In this document: one piece after another, positions 52,272 to 61,661 of the stretch
Layout of the letters: every line of letters starts with the position of its first letter
Numbering within the stretch: the stretch's first letter is position 1
Assembly (NCBI GenBank): GCA_051201605.1
Contig: CP179201.1
Span: 372,001-436,000, forward strand
Direction: 5' to 3'
DNA from: CABZJG01 sp902512685
GTDB taxonomy: Bacteria > Pseudomonadota > Alphaproteobacteria > Rhodobacterales > Rhodobacteraceae
Length of the DNA: 64,000 nucleotides
Notes under the pieces: model-generated
Databases searched by the model: none
What the model saw: the letters and a program-made list of their open reading frames with translations, nothing else
What the model was told of the DNA's origin: nothing
Translations under genes and position numbers: made by a program

Positions 52272-52793
52272 ATGCTTGACACAATGACAGTCACAAAAAT
52301 TATTGGTGGCTTTTGCGGCGCTCTGCTGGTGTTTTTGCTCGGCAGCTGGATGGCGGAGATCCTATACCACGGTGGGGGCGGCCATGGTGAAAAGCACGCC
52401 GAAGGGTATGCGATCAAAGTCGAAGGCGAAAGCAGCGGTGTAGCGGTGGCGGCCGAGGAAGGCCCGGATTTTGCCGAGCTCTATGCAATGGCAGATGCAT
52501 CTAAGGGCGAAAAAGTGTTTGGCAAATGCAAAGCCTGCCACAAAGTAGAAGATGGCGCCAATGGTACCGGACCGCATCTTTTTGATCTGGTGGAACGCCA
52601 AGTGGGTGTAATCGACGGGTATCGCTATTCTGGCGCGCTGGTTAAAGTGGCCCAAGTTTGGTCACCGGAAAACCTAAACGGGTTTCTGGAAAAGCCAAAA
52701 ACCTATGCCCCGGGAACAAAAATGGGATTTGCCGGACTGAAAAAGCCGCAAGACCGCGCCAACCTGATCGCCTATCTCGCAACGATCAAGTAA
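52272..52793 (+). CDS. Membrane-anchored cytochrome c (c-552 / cy type)
   Basis: A 173-residue class I cytochrome c with an uncleaved N-terminal anchor (TVTKIIGGFCGALLVFLLGSWMAEILY), a flexible His/Gly/Glu-rich linker, and a C-terminal heme domain with KCKACHKVED (heme c site near residues 86-90) and the axial Met in GTKMGFAGL near residue 152. It resembles the membrane-bound cytochromes that carry electrons between the bc1 complex and oxidases in alphaproteobacteria. It has its own terminator. Confidence 0.9.
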   Translation: MLDTMTVTKIIGGFCGALLVFLLGSWMAEILYHGGGGHGEKHAEGYAIKVEGESSGVAVAAEEGPDFAELYAMADASKGEKVFGKCKACHKVEDGANGTGPHLFDLVERQVGVIDGYRYSGALVKVAQVWSPENLNGFLEKPKTYAPGTKMGFAGLKKPQDRANLIAYLATIK

Positions 52794-52820
52794 TTTCCGG
52801 CCTCACTATTAAACATTTAT

Positions 52821-52849
52821 AAACCGCAGAGACCCCTCTGCGGTTTTTC
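52821..52849 (+). terminator. Rho-independent terminator of the cytochrome c gene
   Basis: A perfect 11-bp stem AAACCGCAGAG / CTCTGCGGTTT with a four-base loop, followed by more T, 27 bases past the cytochrome c stop. Confidence 0.92.
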
Positions 52850-52943
52850 AATGTGCGAATTTATCCTTATGCGCTCTTGCTTATGGTCATTTTGACATTT
52901 TAACCTATGTTAAGCCCAAATCATTATTGAGGGAGTGATCATC

Positions 52944-54842
52944 GTGAAAAACGCTCAAACTGCCGTTAAGACCCAAAAAATGCCAAATAAAACAAAGATA
53001 ATGATATTTGGCCTTTTCGTTGGGTTTTCTTCACTACTGGCTGCTACGATCAGCATGGCTGAGGAAAAAATTATCAAATCGCATGGATATTCCTTTTTTG
53101 GCGATCTTGAATACGCAGCAGATTTCACCCATCTCAATTACGTCAACCCCGATGCACCCAAAGGCGGTGAAATATCCACCTGGGGATTTGGCACCTTTGA
53201 TTCGATGAACCCCTATTCGCGCAAAGGCCGCGCCGCTTCACTTGCCTTGGCGCCGTTTGAAAGCCTGATCAGCGGCACCGGTGATGAGGTCGGCGCCTCT
53301 TACGGGCTGCTGGCTGAAACACTGGAATATCCTGAAAATCTGGCTTGGGTGATTTTCAATTTGCGCCCCGAAGCAAAATTTTCCGATGGCTCGCCCCTGA
53401 CGGCCGAAGATGTTGTGCACACCTATGAGCTGTTTTTAAACGAAGGCTTGCCAAGTTATCGGGCCATTCTTGGTCAGATGGTGACCGGCGCAGAAATCCT
53501 TGATCCGCATAGGGTCAAATACACCTTTGCCGAGGACGCACCAGAGCGCGACCGCATCCCGCTTGTGGGCGGATTGCCGGTGATGTCCAAAGCATGGTTT
53601 GAAAAAACAGGCGCAGGTCTGGAAGAAAGCCGGATGGAACCTGCTATTGGTTCGGGGCAATACGTACTGGAAGAGTATGAAATTAACCGCTGGGTGCGCT
53701 ATGTCCGTAATCGCGATTACTGGGGCAATGATTTACCGATCAACCGCGGGCGTGGCAATTTCGATACAATTCGCGTTGAGTACTTTGCCGATAGCAGTGC
53801 CGCCTTTGAAGGCTTTAAATCCGGCGCCTATACATTCCGCAGCGAAAACTCATCGAAAACATGGGCCACGGGATATGATTTTCCGGCGCTGAACGACGGT
53901 CATGTGATCAAGAAAACACTGCCTGATGGTGGCATTGGCACTGGGCAGAGTTTCGTGATGAACCTGCGACGGGACAAGTTTTCCGACCCGCGGGTGCGCG
54001 AAGCGCTGGGCCATCTGTTTAATTTTGAATGGTCAAACGAATCGCTCTTCTATGGTCAGTATGCGCGCATCCATTCGTTCTGGGAAAACTCGGATTTTGC
54101 CGCCACCGGAACACCAAGCGAAGGCGAGCTGGCACTGCTTGAGCCGATTGCCGATAAATTGCCAGCCGGCATCTTAACCGATGAAGCTGTCATGGGCGTC
54201 ACCTCGGGGCCTCGGGCGATGGACCGTAAAAACCTGCGGGCCGCTTCGGCGCTGCTGGAAGAGGCAGGTTGGAGCGTCGGGGATGACGGTTTGCGCCGCA
54301 ACACTAAGGGTGAGACATTACAGCTCGAAGTGCTCGAGCGCAGCCCGGCCTTTGACCGCGTGGTCTTGCCGTTCATCGAAAATCTGCGCGCTGCCGGCGT
54401 GGATGCGGCCTATAACCGCGTTGATCCGGCGCAATATACCGACCGCCGGCGCAATTATGATTTTGATATGCTGACCACGCAGATGCCCATGGGGCTTGAG
54501 CCGGGGTCGGGGCTAAAACAGTACTTTGGCTCGGAAACGGCGGACGAGTCTGTATTTAACGCAATGGGTATCAAATCTGAAGGCATTGATATCTTGATCG
54601 ACCATGTGGTGAATGCCACTGATAAAGAGACCTTGCGCGTATCTGTCAAAGCCCTTGATCGGGCGCTGCGGGCCTATCGGTTCTGGATCCCGCAGTGGTA
54701 CAATGCCACCTATCGGGTATCTTATTGGGATATGTATGAGCACCCCGAAGAAATTGCGCCCTACTCGCTCGGCCAGCTTGATTACTGGTGGTACAATGCC
54801 GAAAAAGCCGAAGCGCTGAAGGCGGCAGGTCTGCTGAGGTAA
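52944..54842 (+). CDS. yejA: Extracellular solute-binding protein family 5 (YejA-like peptide binding)
   Basis: Periplasmic receptor of an oligopeptide/microcin C-type ABC importer. From the GTG at 52944 (GAGGGAG upstream) the protein is 632 residues with a signal peptide ending ATISMA. The mature part starts IIKSHGYSFFGDLEYAADFTHLNYVNPDAPKGGEI, typical of YejA, and contains RPEAKFSDGSPLTAEDVVHTYE. The GTG at 52935 lies within the ribosome site and is rejected. It starts a four-gene operon with two permeases and a double ATPase. Peptide substrates are expected but unproven. Confidence 0.92.
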   Translation: MKNAQTAVKTQKMPNKTKIMIFGLFVGFSSLLAATISMAEEKIIKSHGYSFFGDLEYAADFTHLNYVNPDAPKGGEISTWGFGTFDSMNPYSRKGRAASLALAPFESLISGTGDEVGASYGLLAETLEYPENLAWVIFNLRPEAKFSDGSPLTAEDVVHTYELFLNEGLPSYRAILGQMVTGAEILDPHRVKYTFAEDAPERDRIPLVGGLPVMSKAWFEKTGAGLEESRMEPAIGSGQYVLEEYEINRWVRYVRNRDYWGNDLPINRGRGNFDTIRVEYFADSSAAFEGFKSGAYTFRSENSSKTWATGYDFPALNDGHVIKKTLPDGGIGTGQSFVMNLRRDKFSDPRVREALGHLFNFEWSNESLFYGQYARIHSFWENSDFAATGTPSEGELALLEPIADKLPAGILTDEAVMGVTSGPRAMDRKNLRAASALLEEAGWSVGDDGLRRNTKGETLQLEVLERSPAFDRVVLPFIENLRAAGVDAAYNRVDPAQYTDRRRNYDFDMLTTQMPMGLEPGSGLKQYFGSETADESVFNAMGIKSEGIDILIDHVVNATDKETLRVSVKALDRALRAYRFWIPQWYNATYRVSYWDMYEHPEEIAPYSLGQLDYWWYNAEKAEALKAAGLLR

Positions 54843-54849
54843 AGCCACT

Positions 54850-55929
54850 ATGGGCGCATATATCGCGCGGCGACTGTTATTGGTGATCCCCACGCTGCTG
54901 GGGATTCTGATTATTAATTTCGCCATGGTGCAATTTGTCCCCGGCGGACCGATCGAGCAAATTCTGGCCAATCTGGAAGGTCAGGGCGATGTGTTTGAAA
55001 CCATTGCCGGCGGTTCGGATGATGCGGTCGATAAGTCCGAGCGCGAAGACTATGTCGGCGCGCGTGGCCTGCCGCCGGAATTCATTGCCGAGCTGGAAAA
55101 AGAGTTCGGCTTTGACAAGCCGCCGCTGCAGCGGTTTTTGCAAATGATGTGGAACTATATCCGCTTTGATTTCGGCGAAAGCTATTTTCGGTCGATCAGT
55201 GTGGTGGATTTGGTGCTGGAAAAAATGCCGGTGTCTATATCGCTGGGGCTGTGGTCAACGCTGATTGCCTATCTGGTCTCGATCCCGCTGGGCATTCGCA
55301 AAGCGGTGCGCGATGGCAGCCGCTTTGATACCTTTACCAGCGGTTTGATCATTGTGGCCTATGCGATCCCGGGGTTTTTGTTTGCAATCTTGCTTTTGGT
55401 GGTGTTTGCCGGTGGCTCCTACTATCAGATTTTTCCCCTGCGCGGTCTGACCTCGGAAAATTTTGACCAGCTGTCGCTGCTGGGCAAAATTGGCGACTAT
55501 TTTTGGCATATTGCCCTGCCGGTCATCGCCTCAACCATATCCGCCTTTGCAACGCTGACCCTGCTGACCAAAAACAGCTTTCTCGATGAAATACAAAAGC
55601 ATTATGTGATGACGGCTCGGGCCAAGGGCCTCAGCGCTCGGCGGGTTCTGTACGGTCATATTTTTCGCAATGCCATGCTGATTGTGATCGCCGGATTTCC
55701 GGGGGTTTTCATCGGTGTGTTCTTTGGCAGTTCGCTGATTATCGAAACCATCTTTTCGCTTGATGGTCTGGGCCGCATGGGGTTTGAAGCCGCTGTTGCG
55801 CGCGATTATCCGGTGATCTTTGGCACACTTTTCGTCTTTGGCCTGATGGGGCTGGTGGTCGGTATCCTGTCCGATCTGATGTATGTTTTTGTCGATCCGC
55901 GCATAGATTTTGAAAGCCGTGAGGGATGA
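54850..55929 (+). CDS. yejB: Peptide ABC transporter permease YejB
   Basis: A 359-residue inner-membrane permease of the binding-protein-dependent family: N-terminal YIARRLLLVIPTLLGILIINFAMVQFVPGGPIEQ, a periplasmic loop unique to YejB (EREDYVGARGLPPEFIAELEKEFGFDKPPLQRF), and the EAA loop YVMTARAKGLSARRVLYGHIFRNAML near residue 255. It is 7 bases after yejA and overlaps yejE by 4 bases. Confidence 0.93.
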   Translation: MGAYIARRLLLVIPTLLGILIINFAMVQFVPGGPIEQILANLEGQGDVFETIAGGSDDAVDKSEREDYVGARGLPPEFIAELEKEFGFDKPPLQRFLQMMWNYIRFDFGESYFRSISVVDLVLEKMPVSISLGLWSTLIAYLVSIPLGIRKAVRDGSRFDTFTSGLIIVAYAIPGFLFAILLLVVFAGGSYYQIFPLRGLTSENFDQLSLLGKIGDYFWHIALPVIASTISAFATLTLLTKNSFLDEIQKHYVMTARAKGLSARRVLYGHIFRNAMLIVIAGFPGVFIGVFFGSSLIIETIFSLDGLGRMGFEAAVARDYPVIFGTLFVFGLMGLVVGILSDLMYVFVDPRIDFESREG

Positions 55930-57041
55930 TGAGCCTGTCCCCGCTTAATCAACGCCGCTGGCGTAATTTTTGCGCCAACCGCCGCGCCTATTGGTCGCTG
56001 ATCATCTTTTCGCTGCTGTTTGTGCTGTCGCTCTTTGCCGAGTTTATTGCCAATGACAAACCGATCTTGGTCAATTACCGCGGTGCATATTTCACCCCTG
56101 TGGTGAACTTTTATCCCGAAACCGCCTTTGGCGGCGATTTCAAAACCGAAGCGGTCTATAGCGATCCGGTGGTCAAATGCCTGATCCGAAGCGGCGGACT
56201 TGAGGGGTGCTTTGACACCCCCGAAGAGCTGATCGCGCAAATTAACAGCAGCAGCTTTGATCCCGCCACCGAAGGCTTTTACCAAGGCTGGGCACTGTGG
56301 CCGCCAATCCCATATGCCTATGATACATCGGTTGAACGCTCAGGCCCCGCGCCGTTGCCGCCCAATGGCCAGAATCTGCTGGGCACGGATGATACCAAAC
56401 GCGATGTTCTGGCGCGGATTATTTATGGTTTCCGGCTGTCGATCCTGTTCACCATTATTGTCACCACTGCCTCAAGCCTCATCGGCATCATCGCGGGCGC
56501 CATTCAGGGGTTCTTTGGTGGTTGGACCGATTTGCTGTTTCAGCGGTTTATTGAAATTTGGGGCGGTGTGCCCTCGCTTTACGTGATTATCATCATGTTT
56601 GCCATTCTGGGGCGCAGTTTCTGGCTGTTGGTGATTTTAACGGTGCTCTTTGGCTGGGTTGGATTGGTGGGCGTGGTGCGGGCTGAATTTCTGCGCGCCC
56701 GAAACCTTGAATATGTCCGCGCGGCGCGTGCTTTGGGCGTTGGCAACTGGACCATTATGTTTCGCCATATGCTGCCCAATGCGATGGTGGCCACATTAAC
56801 CATGCTGCCATTTATCGTCACCGGCACCATCGGCGCTTTGGCCAGCCTCGATTTTCTGGGCTTCGGGCTGCCGTCCACAGCGCCGTCATTGGGCGAGCTG
56901 ACGCTGCAAGCCAAACAGAACCTGCAGGCGCCATGGCTGGGCTTTAGCGCCTTTTTCACCTTTGCGATCATGCTTGCGCTGCTGGTGTTTATCTTTGAAG
57001 GCGTGCGCGATGCCTTTGATCCGCGAAAGATCTTTCGATGA
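55926..57041 (+). CDS. yejE: Peptide ABC transporter permease YejE
   Basis: A 371-residue permease. It opens LSPLNQRRWRNFCANRRAYWSLIIFSLLFVLSLFAEF, has a large periplasmic loop with the NYRGAYFTPVVNFYPETAFGGDF segment specific to YejE, and the EAA loop YVRAARALGVGNWTIMFRHMLPNAMVA near residue 262. It overlaps yejB and yejF by 4 bases each, so translation is coupled. Confidence 0.93.
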   Translation: MMSLSPLNQRRWRNFCANRRAYWSLIIFSLLFVLSLFAEFIANDKPILVNYRGAYFTPVVNFYPETAFGGDFKTEAVYSDPVVKCLIRSGGLEGCFDTPEELIAQINSSSFDPATEGFYQGWALWPPIPYAYDTSVERSGPAPLPPNGQNLLGTDDTKRDVLARIIYGFRLSILFTIIVTTASSLIGIIAGAIQGFFGGWTDLLFQRFIEIWGGVPSLYVIIIMFAILGRSFWLLVILTVLFGWVGLVGVVRAEFLRARNLEYVRAARALGVGNWTIMFRHMLPNAMVATLTMLPFIVTGTIGALASLDFLGFGLPSTAPSLGELTLQAKQNLQAPWLGFSAFFTFAIMLALLVFIFEGVRDAFDPRKIFR

Positions 57042-58624
57042 GTGATCTGCTAAGCGTTGAAAATTTGAACATCCGCTTTCGTCAGGACGGCGCGCAGGTG
57101 CACGCCGTGCGCGGCATTGGCTTTACGGTGAAAGCTGGCGAAGTGGTCGCGCTGGTCGGCGAAAGCGGGTCGGGCAAATCCGTAACCGCGCTCAGCACCG
57201 TATCGCTGCTGGGCTCCAGCGCCGAAATCAGCGGGTCGATCACCTATCAGGGCCGGCAGATGGTCGGCGTGCCTGAGGCCGAACTGCAGCAGGTGCGCGG
57301 CAACGATATTAGCTTTATTTTCCAAGAGCCGATGACCTCGCTCAATCCGCTGCATACGATCGAAAAGCAGCTCAGTGAGGCGATTGAACTGCATCAGGGT
57401 CTTTTAGGAAACCGTGTGCGTGAGCAAATTATATCGCTTTTAACGCGCGTGGGCCTGCCCGATCCGGAAACTCGGCTGGGCGCTTATCCGCATCAGCTCT
57501 CGGGCGGCCAGCGCCAGCGGGTGATGATCGCCATGGCCTTGGCCAACCAGCCCAAGCTGTTAATCGCAGATGAGCCGACAACCGCGCTTGATGTGACCAT
57601 TCAGGCGCAGATTTTAGAGCTGCTGGCAGATTTGAAACACCGCGAAGGTATGGCCATGCTGTTCATTACCCATGATCTGGGAATTGTGCGGCAGATCGCC
57701 GATCGGGTCTGTGTTATGCAGAACGGCATCATTGTTGAAACCGGCCCCACGGCGGATATTTTTGCCGCGCCCTCGCATCCCTATACCCAAAAGCTGCTGG
57801 CGGCGCAGTCGGCCGGCACGCCCGATCCTGTGGTCAGTGATGCGCCGGTGATTGCCGAGGCGCAAAACGCGCGGGTCTGGTTTCCGATCCAGCGCGGGCT
57901 TTTAAAACGCACGGTGGGCCACATCAAAGCGGTCAATGATGTCTCTTTGAAAGTGCGCGCCGGTGAAACCATCGGCATCGTTGGCGAAAGCGGGTCGGGC
58001 AAATCATCCCTAGCGCTGGCGCTGATGCGGCTGATTGCATCGCAGGGTGATATCCGCTTTGAAGGGCGCGATATCCGTAAACTGAAAACCAAAAATTTAC
58101 GGGCTTTGCGCCAAGATATGCAGATCGTGTTCCAAGACCCCTTTGGATCGCTTTCCCCGCGCATGACCTGCGCGCAGATTATCGCCGAAGGCCTTGGCGT
58201 GCATGGCACACCAGAGGGCCGGGACAGCGATGATTTGGTACAGGAGATTATGCAGGAAGTGGGGCTTGATCCGCAGATGATGCACCGCTACCCGCATGAA
58301 TTTTCCGGCGGTCAGCGGCAGCGCATCGCCATTGCGCGCGCGATGATATTGCGGCCCAAGCTGGTGGTTCTGGATGAGCCGACCTCGGCGCTTGATATGA
58401 CCGTGCAGGAACAGATTATCGACCTGCTGCGCGCCCTGCAGCGCCGCCATAGGCTGGCCTATCTGTTTATCAGCCATGATCTCAAAGTGGTGCGCGCCAT
58501 GGCGCATTATGTTGTGGTGATGAAAGACGGTGATGTGATCGAAGAAGGTCCGGTTGCGCAAATCTTTGAAGCTCCGAAATCCGAGTATACAGCCGCGCTG
58601 ATGCGCGCTGCCTTTGATCTTTAA
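57038..58624 (+). CDS. yejF: Dual ATPase of peptide ABC transporter, YejF
   Basis: A 528-residue double nucleotide-binding protein. Domain 1 has Walker A VGESGSGKSV near residue 44, signature LSGGQRQR near 154 and Walker B LLIADEPTTALD; domain 2 repeats these with GESGSGKSSLALAL near 316, FSGGQRQRIAIARAM near 425 and LVVLDEPTSALD. This tandem layout is YejF. It closes the operon. The 305 bases after it, up to 58929, hold no gene or terminator I can support, only the inverted repeat listed separately. Confidence 0.94.
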   Translation: MSDLLSVENLNIRFRQDGAQVHAVRGIGFTVKAGEVVALVGESGSGKSVTALSTVSLLGSSAEISGSITYQGRQMVGVPEAELQQVRGNDISFIFQEPMTSLNPLHTIEKQLSEAIELHQGLLGNRVREQIISLLTRVGLPDPETRLGAYPHQLSGGQRQRVMIAMALANQPKLLIADEPTTALDVTIQAQILELLADLKHREGMAMLFITHDLGIVRQIADRVCVMQNGIIVETGPTADIFAAPSHPYTQKLLAAQSAGTPDPVVSDAPVIAEAQNARVWFPIQRGLLKRTVGHIKAVNDVSLKVRAGETIGIVGESGSGKSSLALALMRLIASQGDIRFEGRDIRKLKTKNLRALRQDMQIVFQDPFGSLSPRMTCAQIIAEGLGVHGTPEGRDSDDLVQEIMQEVGLDPQMMHRYPHEFSGGQRQRIAIARAMILRPKLVVLDEPTSALDMTVQEQIIDLLRALQRRHRLAYLFISHDLKVVRAMAHYVVVMKDGDVIEEGPVAQIFEAPKSEYTAALMRAAFDL

Positions 58625-58864
58625 AGCCCCGGATCATCACCAAAGGCGCGCATCACCACGCCAAACGCCATAGGGGCTGCATTTTTTACTTGGTAATTTT
58701 GCGGGTTTGATGGTTATCTTATCCCCATTGGTTACGGCCGATCTTTTCTTTTGTGCTTGCTTCGCGCGCGGCGCGGTCAAATGTGGGAAAAGATATATTT
58801 GGGCAGTGGGGTGTCTTTTGGACCCGCCCGGCGTTCCCTAACGCTTGAAACTCCGCAGCAATGC

Positions 58865-58880
58865 GCACCAGATATGGTGC
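58865..58880. promoter_or_regulatory. Inverted repeat GCACCA-N4-TGGTGC upstream of the beta-hydroxyacid dehydrogenase
   Basis: A perfect 6-bp inverted repeat around a GATA spacer, 50 bases upstream of the dehydrogenase ATG within an otherwise featureless 305-base gap (58625-58929). It has the size of a dimeric regulator site; no regulator gene is nearby. Confidence 0.35.
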
Positions 58881-58929
58881 ACTTTACCGACACCAATCCG
58901 GCGCTTCCGGATGCAACAGGAGTGAATGA

Positions 58930-59820
58930 ATGAAACGTGTAGGCGTAATTGGATTGGGCGATATGGGCAGTGGACTGGCCAAGAACCTTATCGCCCATGG
59001 CTTTGAAACAACCGGCTTTGATCTTAGCGCCGCGCGGCTGCGCGCGCTTGCCGAGATCGGCGGACATGCAGCCCAAAGCGTGGCAGAAGTCGCGGCCAGC
59101 GCTGATGCTGTTTACGTGATGGTGATGACTGGCGATCAGGCCAAAAGCGTGATTTTAGGGCCTGAGGGCTTGGCCGCCCGAATGCCTTCGGGGGGGGGCA
59201 TCATCCTAAGCGCCACGATCAAACCAAGCGAAGCGCGCGCCATTGGCGCTGCGATGCAGGACGCCGATGTCGCGTTGATTGACAGTCCGGTTTCTGGCGG
59301 ATTTCCCGGCGCCCAGTCTGGAACTTTGACAATGATGGCCGCCGGACCGCAACAGGCGCTGGACCAATATGCCGATGTGATGCAAGCGGTGTCGAAAACC
59401 ATTCACCGTGTGGGCGCATCTGCGGGCGACGGTCAAACGGTCAAAGCCTGTTTGCAATCCTTGATTGGATCAATCTTTTCCGCAACCTTTGAAGCGTCGG
59501 CTTTGGCGGCAAAGGCTGGTGTAAGCGGGCAGGTACTGTTCGATGTATTTTCCAGCTCGGGGGCCGGATGCGGGGTATCAAACACAGCGCTTGAAAACAT
59601 TATTGACCGCCAGTTTGAGGGCACCGGCAGCCATATCAACACGATGCATAAAGACCTAACAATTGCGCTTGATCTGGCCGAGGATCTTGGGGTGCCGATG
59701 CATACGGCCGCAACCGCAATGCAAATTTTTCATGCGGGCAAAGCCAAATACCCCACCGGGGATAACTGGGTCTGTACCCGCGTAATCGAAGACATAATCG
59801 GCGCTGAATTGCACCGCTAA
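58930..59820 (+). CDS. NAD(P)-dependent beta-hydroxyacid dehydrogenase (3-hydroxyisobutyrate dehydrogenase family)
   Basis: A 296-residue two-domain oxidoreductase. Cofactor motif GVIGLGDMGSGLAKNLIAHG near residue 5, substrate motif ALIDSPVSGGFPGAQSGTLTMM near 115, and the catalytic lysine in GDGQTVKACLQSL near residue 171. Family members reduce or oxidise short hydroxyacids such as 3-hydroxyisobutyrate, tartronate semialdehyde or threonate; the exact one cannot be read. It is followed after 15 bases by a sugar isomerase-like gene with AGGAGA upstream, so the two form an operon. Confidence 0.87.
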   Translation: MKRVGVIGLGDMGSGLAKNLIAHGFETTGFDLSAARLRALAEIGGHAAQSVAEVAASADAVYVMVMTGDQAKSVILGPEGLAARMPSGGGIILSATIKPSEARAIGAAMQDADVALIDSPVSGGFPGAQSGTLTMMAAGPQQALDQYADVMQAVSKTIHRVGASAGDGQTVKACLQSLIGSIFSATFEASALAAKAGVSGQVLFDVFSSSGAGCGVSNTALENIIDRQFEGTGSHINTMHKDLTIALDLAEDLGVPMHTAATAMQIFHAGKAKYPTGDNWVCTRVIEDIIGAELHR

Positions 59821-59835
59821 TTAGGAGACAAGCAT

Positions 59836-60699
59836 ATGAAACTTGGTGTTATCTGTGATGGTATTAGCCGTGATCTGGCGCATGCTATTGATATAATGGA
59901 CGAATTTGATCTTGAATATGCTGAATTGCAATTTGTCGGCGATACAGAGGTGGGCGATCACAGCGCTCAGGAAATTGCCGACATTAATCAGCTTTTGCGT
60001 GATCGGGGCAAGCCTGTGTCCTGTTTGTCGCGGCATGTTTTTGCCGGAACAACCGCGCAAAACCGTCCGGGCGATGCCCTGCACAGCCAGCATATGGATG
60101 CGTTAAAGCGGGTGATCGATATGGCCCATGTGGTCGGATCCCCCTTGGTGCGGATTATGACGCAGAAAAAGGAGCAAATCCTTTGGGGCAAAAACGGCGC
60201 TGAAAAATGGAATGTGGCGCATGGTGCGTGGGACACAATGGCGCCGATGATCGCCCCGGCGGTCGAGCTGGCCAAAGCCGAAGGCATAACGCTGGCTATG
60301 GAAACCGGCAACGGCACAATGGTCAATTCTAACTACACCGCGCGGAAATTAATTGATGAACTGGATGCCAAAGACACGCTCAAGGTCTTGTGGGATCCAG
60401 GCAACAACTGTTGGTGCCACGAGCGGGCTTATCCCGATGGCTACGATGAGGTGCGCGGTGGCTATCTGGGACATATTCACATCAAGGATGTCTATGTGGA
60501 TACCCCGCGCGCCACGCTTGAGCTGCGCAAAATGGGCAGCGGTCAGCTGGGTCCTCTGTTTCAACCCATGGCCGATGCGCTGCGCAAAGACGGCTACCAA
60601 GATGTGATTTCGTTTGAAAGCGTCTACCATCCCGGCAATGGTGATTTTGAAGCAGGCTTTCGGGACTGCATCGGCACATTCAAGCAAATATTCGGCTAG
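59836..60699 (+). CDS. Sugar phosphate isomerase/epimerase family protein
   Basis: A 287-residue xylose-isomerase-like TIM barrel. Metal ligands appear in AMETGNGTMVN (Glu about 155), VLWDPGNNCWCHE (Asp about 186), GHIHIKDVYV (His about 214) and ISFESVYHPG (Glu about 258). Such enzymes isomerise, epimerise or dehydrate sugars and inositol derivatives. Pairing with the dehydrogenase and facing iolE-iolD across a short convergent gap suggest a role in polyol breakdown; that is inference. Confidence 0.85.
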   Translation: MKLGVICDGISRDLAHAIDIMDEFDLEYAELQFVGDTEVGDHSAQEIADINQLLRDRGKPVSCLSRHVFAGTTAQNRPGDALHSQHMDALKRVIDMAHVVGSPLVRIMTQKKEQILWGKNGAEKWNVAHGAWDTMAPMIAPAVELAKAEGITLAMETGNGTMVNSNYTARKLIDELDAKDTLKVLWDPGNNCWCHERAYPDGYDEVRGGYLGHIHIKDVYVDTPRATLELRKMGSGQLGPLFQPMADALRKDGYQDVISFESVYHPGNGDFEAGFRDCIGTFKQIFG

Positions 60700-60759
60700 G
60701 CTTTTGGCCGCGTGATCCAGCCGCCTCGGGTATCGGGACGGCCGGTATTGGTTTGGTGC

Positions 60760-61659
60760 TTACAGGACGACCTGATAACCGGCGGCCTGCATCACCCGCA
60801 GCAATTCCTGATGACCGGTTTTGGCCATCGCAAGCGGCGGATTGGCCACCGGGTCCTGTTCGGCTTCCACCACGAACCAGCCTTCATAGCCATAACTGGC
60901 AAGCCGTTTGACAATCGCTTCAAAATCCAATGTGCCATCCCCGGGAACGGTAAAGGCACCGGCAATCACCGCATCGAGAAAGCTGGCTTTGCTGCGGTCT
61001 AGACCGGCAATGACGTGGCCGCGGATATCTTTGGTATGCACATGGTTGATACGGGCGTGATGTTTGTCGATCACCCGCAGCACATCGCCGCCGGCAAAGG
61101 CCATATGACCTGCATCAAACAAAAGCGGCAAGGCCGCGCCCGAGTTGGCCATCAGCACATCCAGCTCGGCCTCGGTTTCAATCGGGGCGGCCATATGGTG
61201 ATGATAACTTAGCGGCATGCCTTGGCCCGCGCACCATTCTGCAAATACGGTCAGTTTATGCCCGTAAGCGCGGGTTTGCGCGGCGTCCAGCTTAAGCTTG
61301 GTGGAAAGCGGCGCTGTGCGGTCGCCCTGAATGGTGCCAGCGGTTTCGCCGTAAACAATACAAGGGGCCTCCATCGCTTTAAACAGCGCCATCTGTGCGC
61401 TGATGCGGTCTTTTTCCCGTTCCAGATCGCTGGTCAGCAATTCACCGGAAAACCAGCCCCCGCAGACCGATATGCCGTATTGTAAAAGTACCGGTCCCAG
61501 CACCGCAGAATCCATCGGAAAGCGGCGTCCGGTTTCCATGCCGGTATAGCCTGCCACGCTGGCTTGGCGCAGACATTCGTCGAGCGAGACATCATCGCTT
61601 AACTCTTCAAGATCGTCGTTCCACCATGCGATTGGTGCTATGCCCAGTTTTGCTTTCAT
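60760..61659 (-). CDS. iolE: Inosose dehydratase IolE
   Basis: IolE dehydrates 2-keto-myo-inositol to 3D-(3,5/4)-trihydroxycyclohexane-1,2-dione. The 299-residue TIM barrel starts KAKLGIAPIAWWNDDLEELSDD, the family signature, with AGYTGMETGRRFP near 35, LSYHHHMAAPIETEAEL near 150, LLFDAGHMAFAGGD near 178 and WFVVEAEQDPV near 271 as metal and substrate sites. It follows iolD by 2 bases on the minus strand, so product and next enzyme are co-translated. Confidence 0.92.
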   Translation of the reverse strand: MKAKLGIAPIAWWNDDLEELSDDVSLDECLRQASVAGYTGMETGRRFPMDSAVLGPVLLQYGISVCGGWFSGELLTSDLEREKDRISAQMALFKAMEAPCIVYGETAGTIQGDRTAPLSTKLKLDAAQTRAYGHKLTVFAEWCAGQGMPLSYHHHMAAPIETEAELDVLMANSGAALPLLFDAGHMAFAGGDVLRVIDKHHARINHVHTKDIRGHVIAGLDRSKASFLDAVIAGAFTVPGDGTLDFEAIVKRLASYGYEGWFVVEAEQDPVANPPLAMAKTGHQELLRVMQAAGYQVVL

Positions 61660-61661
61660 GA

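Noticed and set aside
58625..58700. Distant GCCCC/GGGGC pairing after yejF as a terminator
   Set aside because: The arms are about 45 bases apart, so a compact terminator hairpin is not formed.
58751..58933. 60-codon plus-strand frame overlapping the start of the dehydrogenase gene
   Set aside because: No ribosome binding site, no recognisable sequence; the overlap with the ATG appears accidental.
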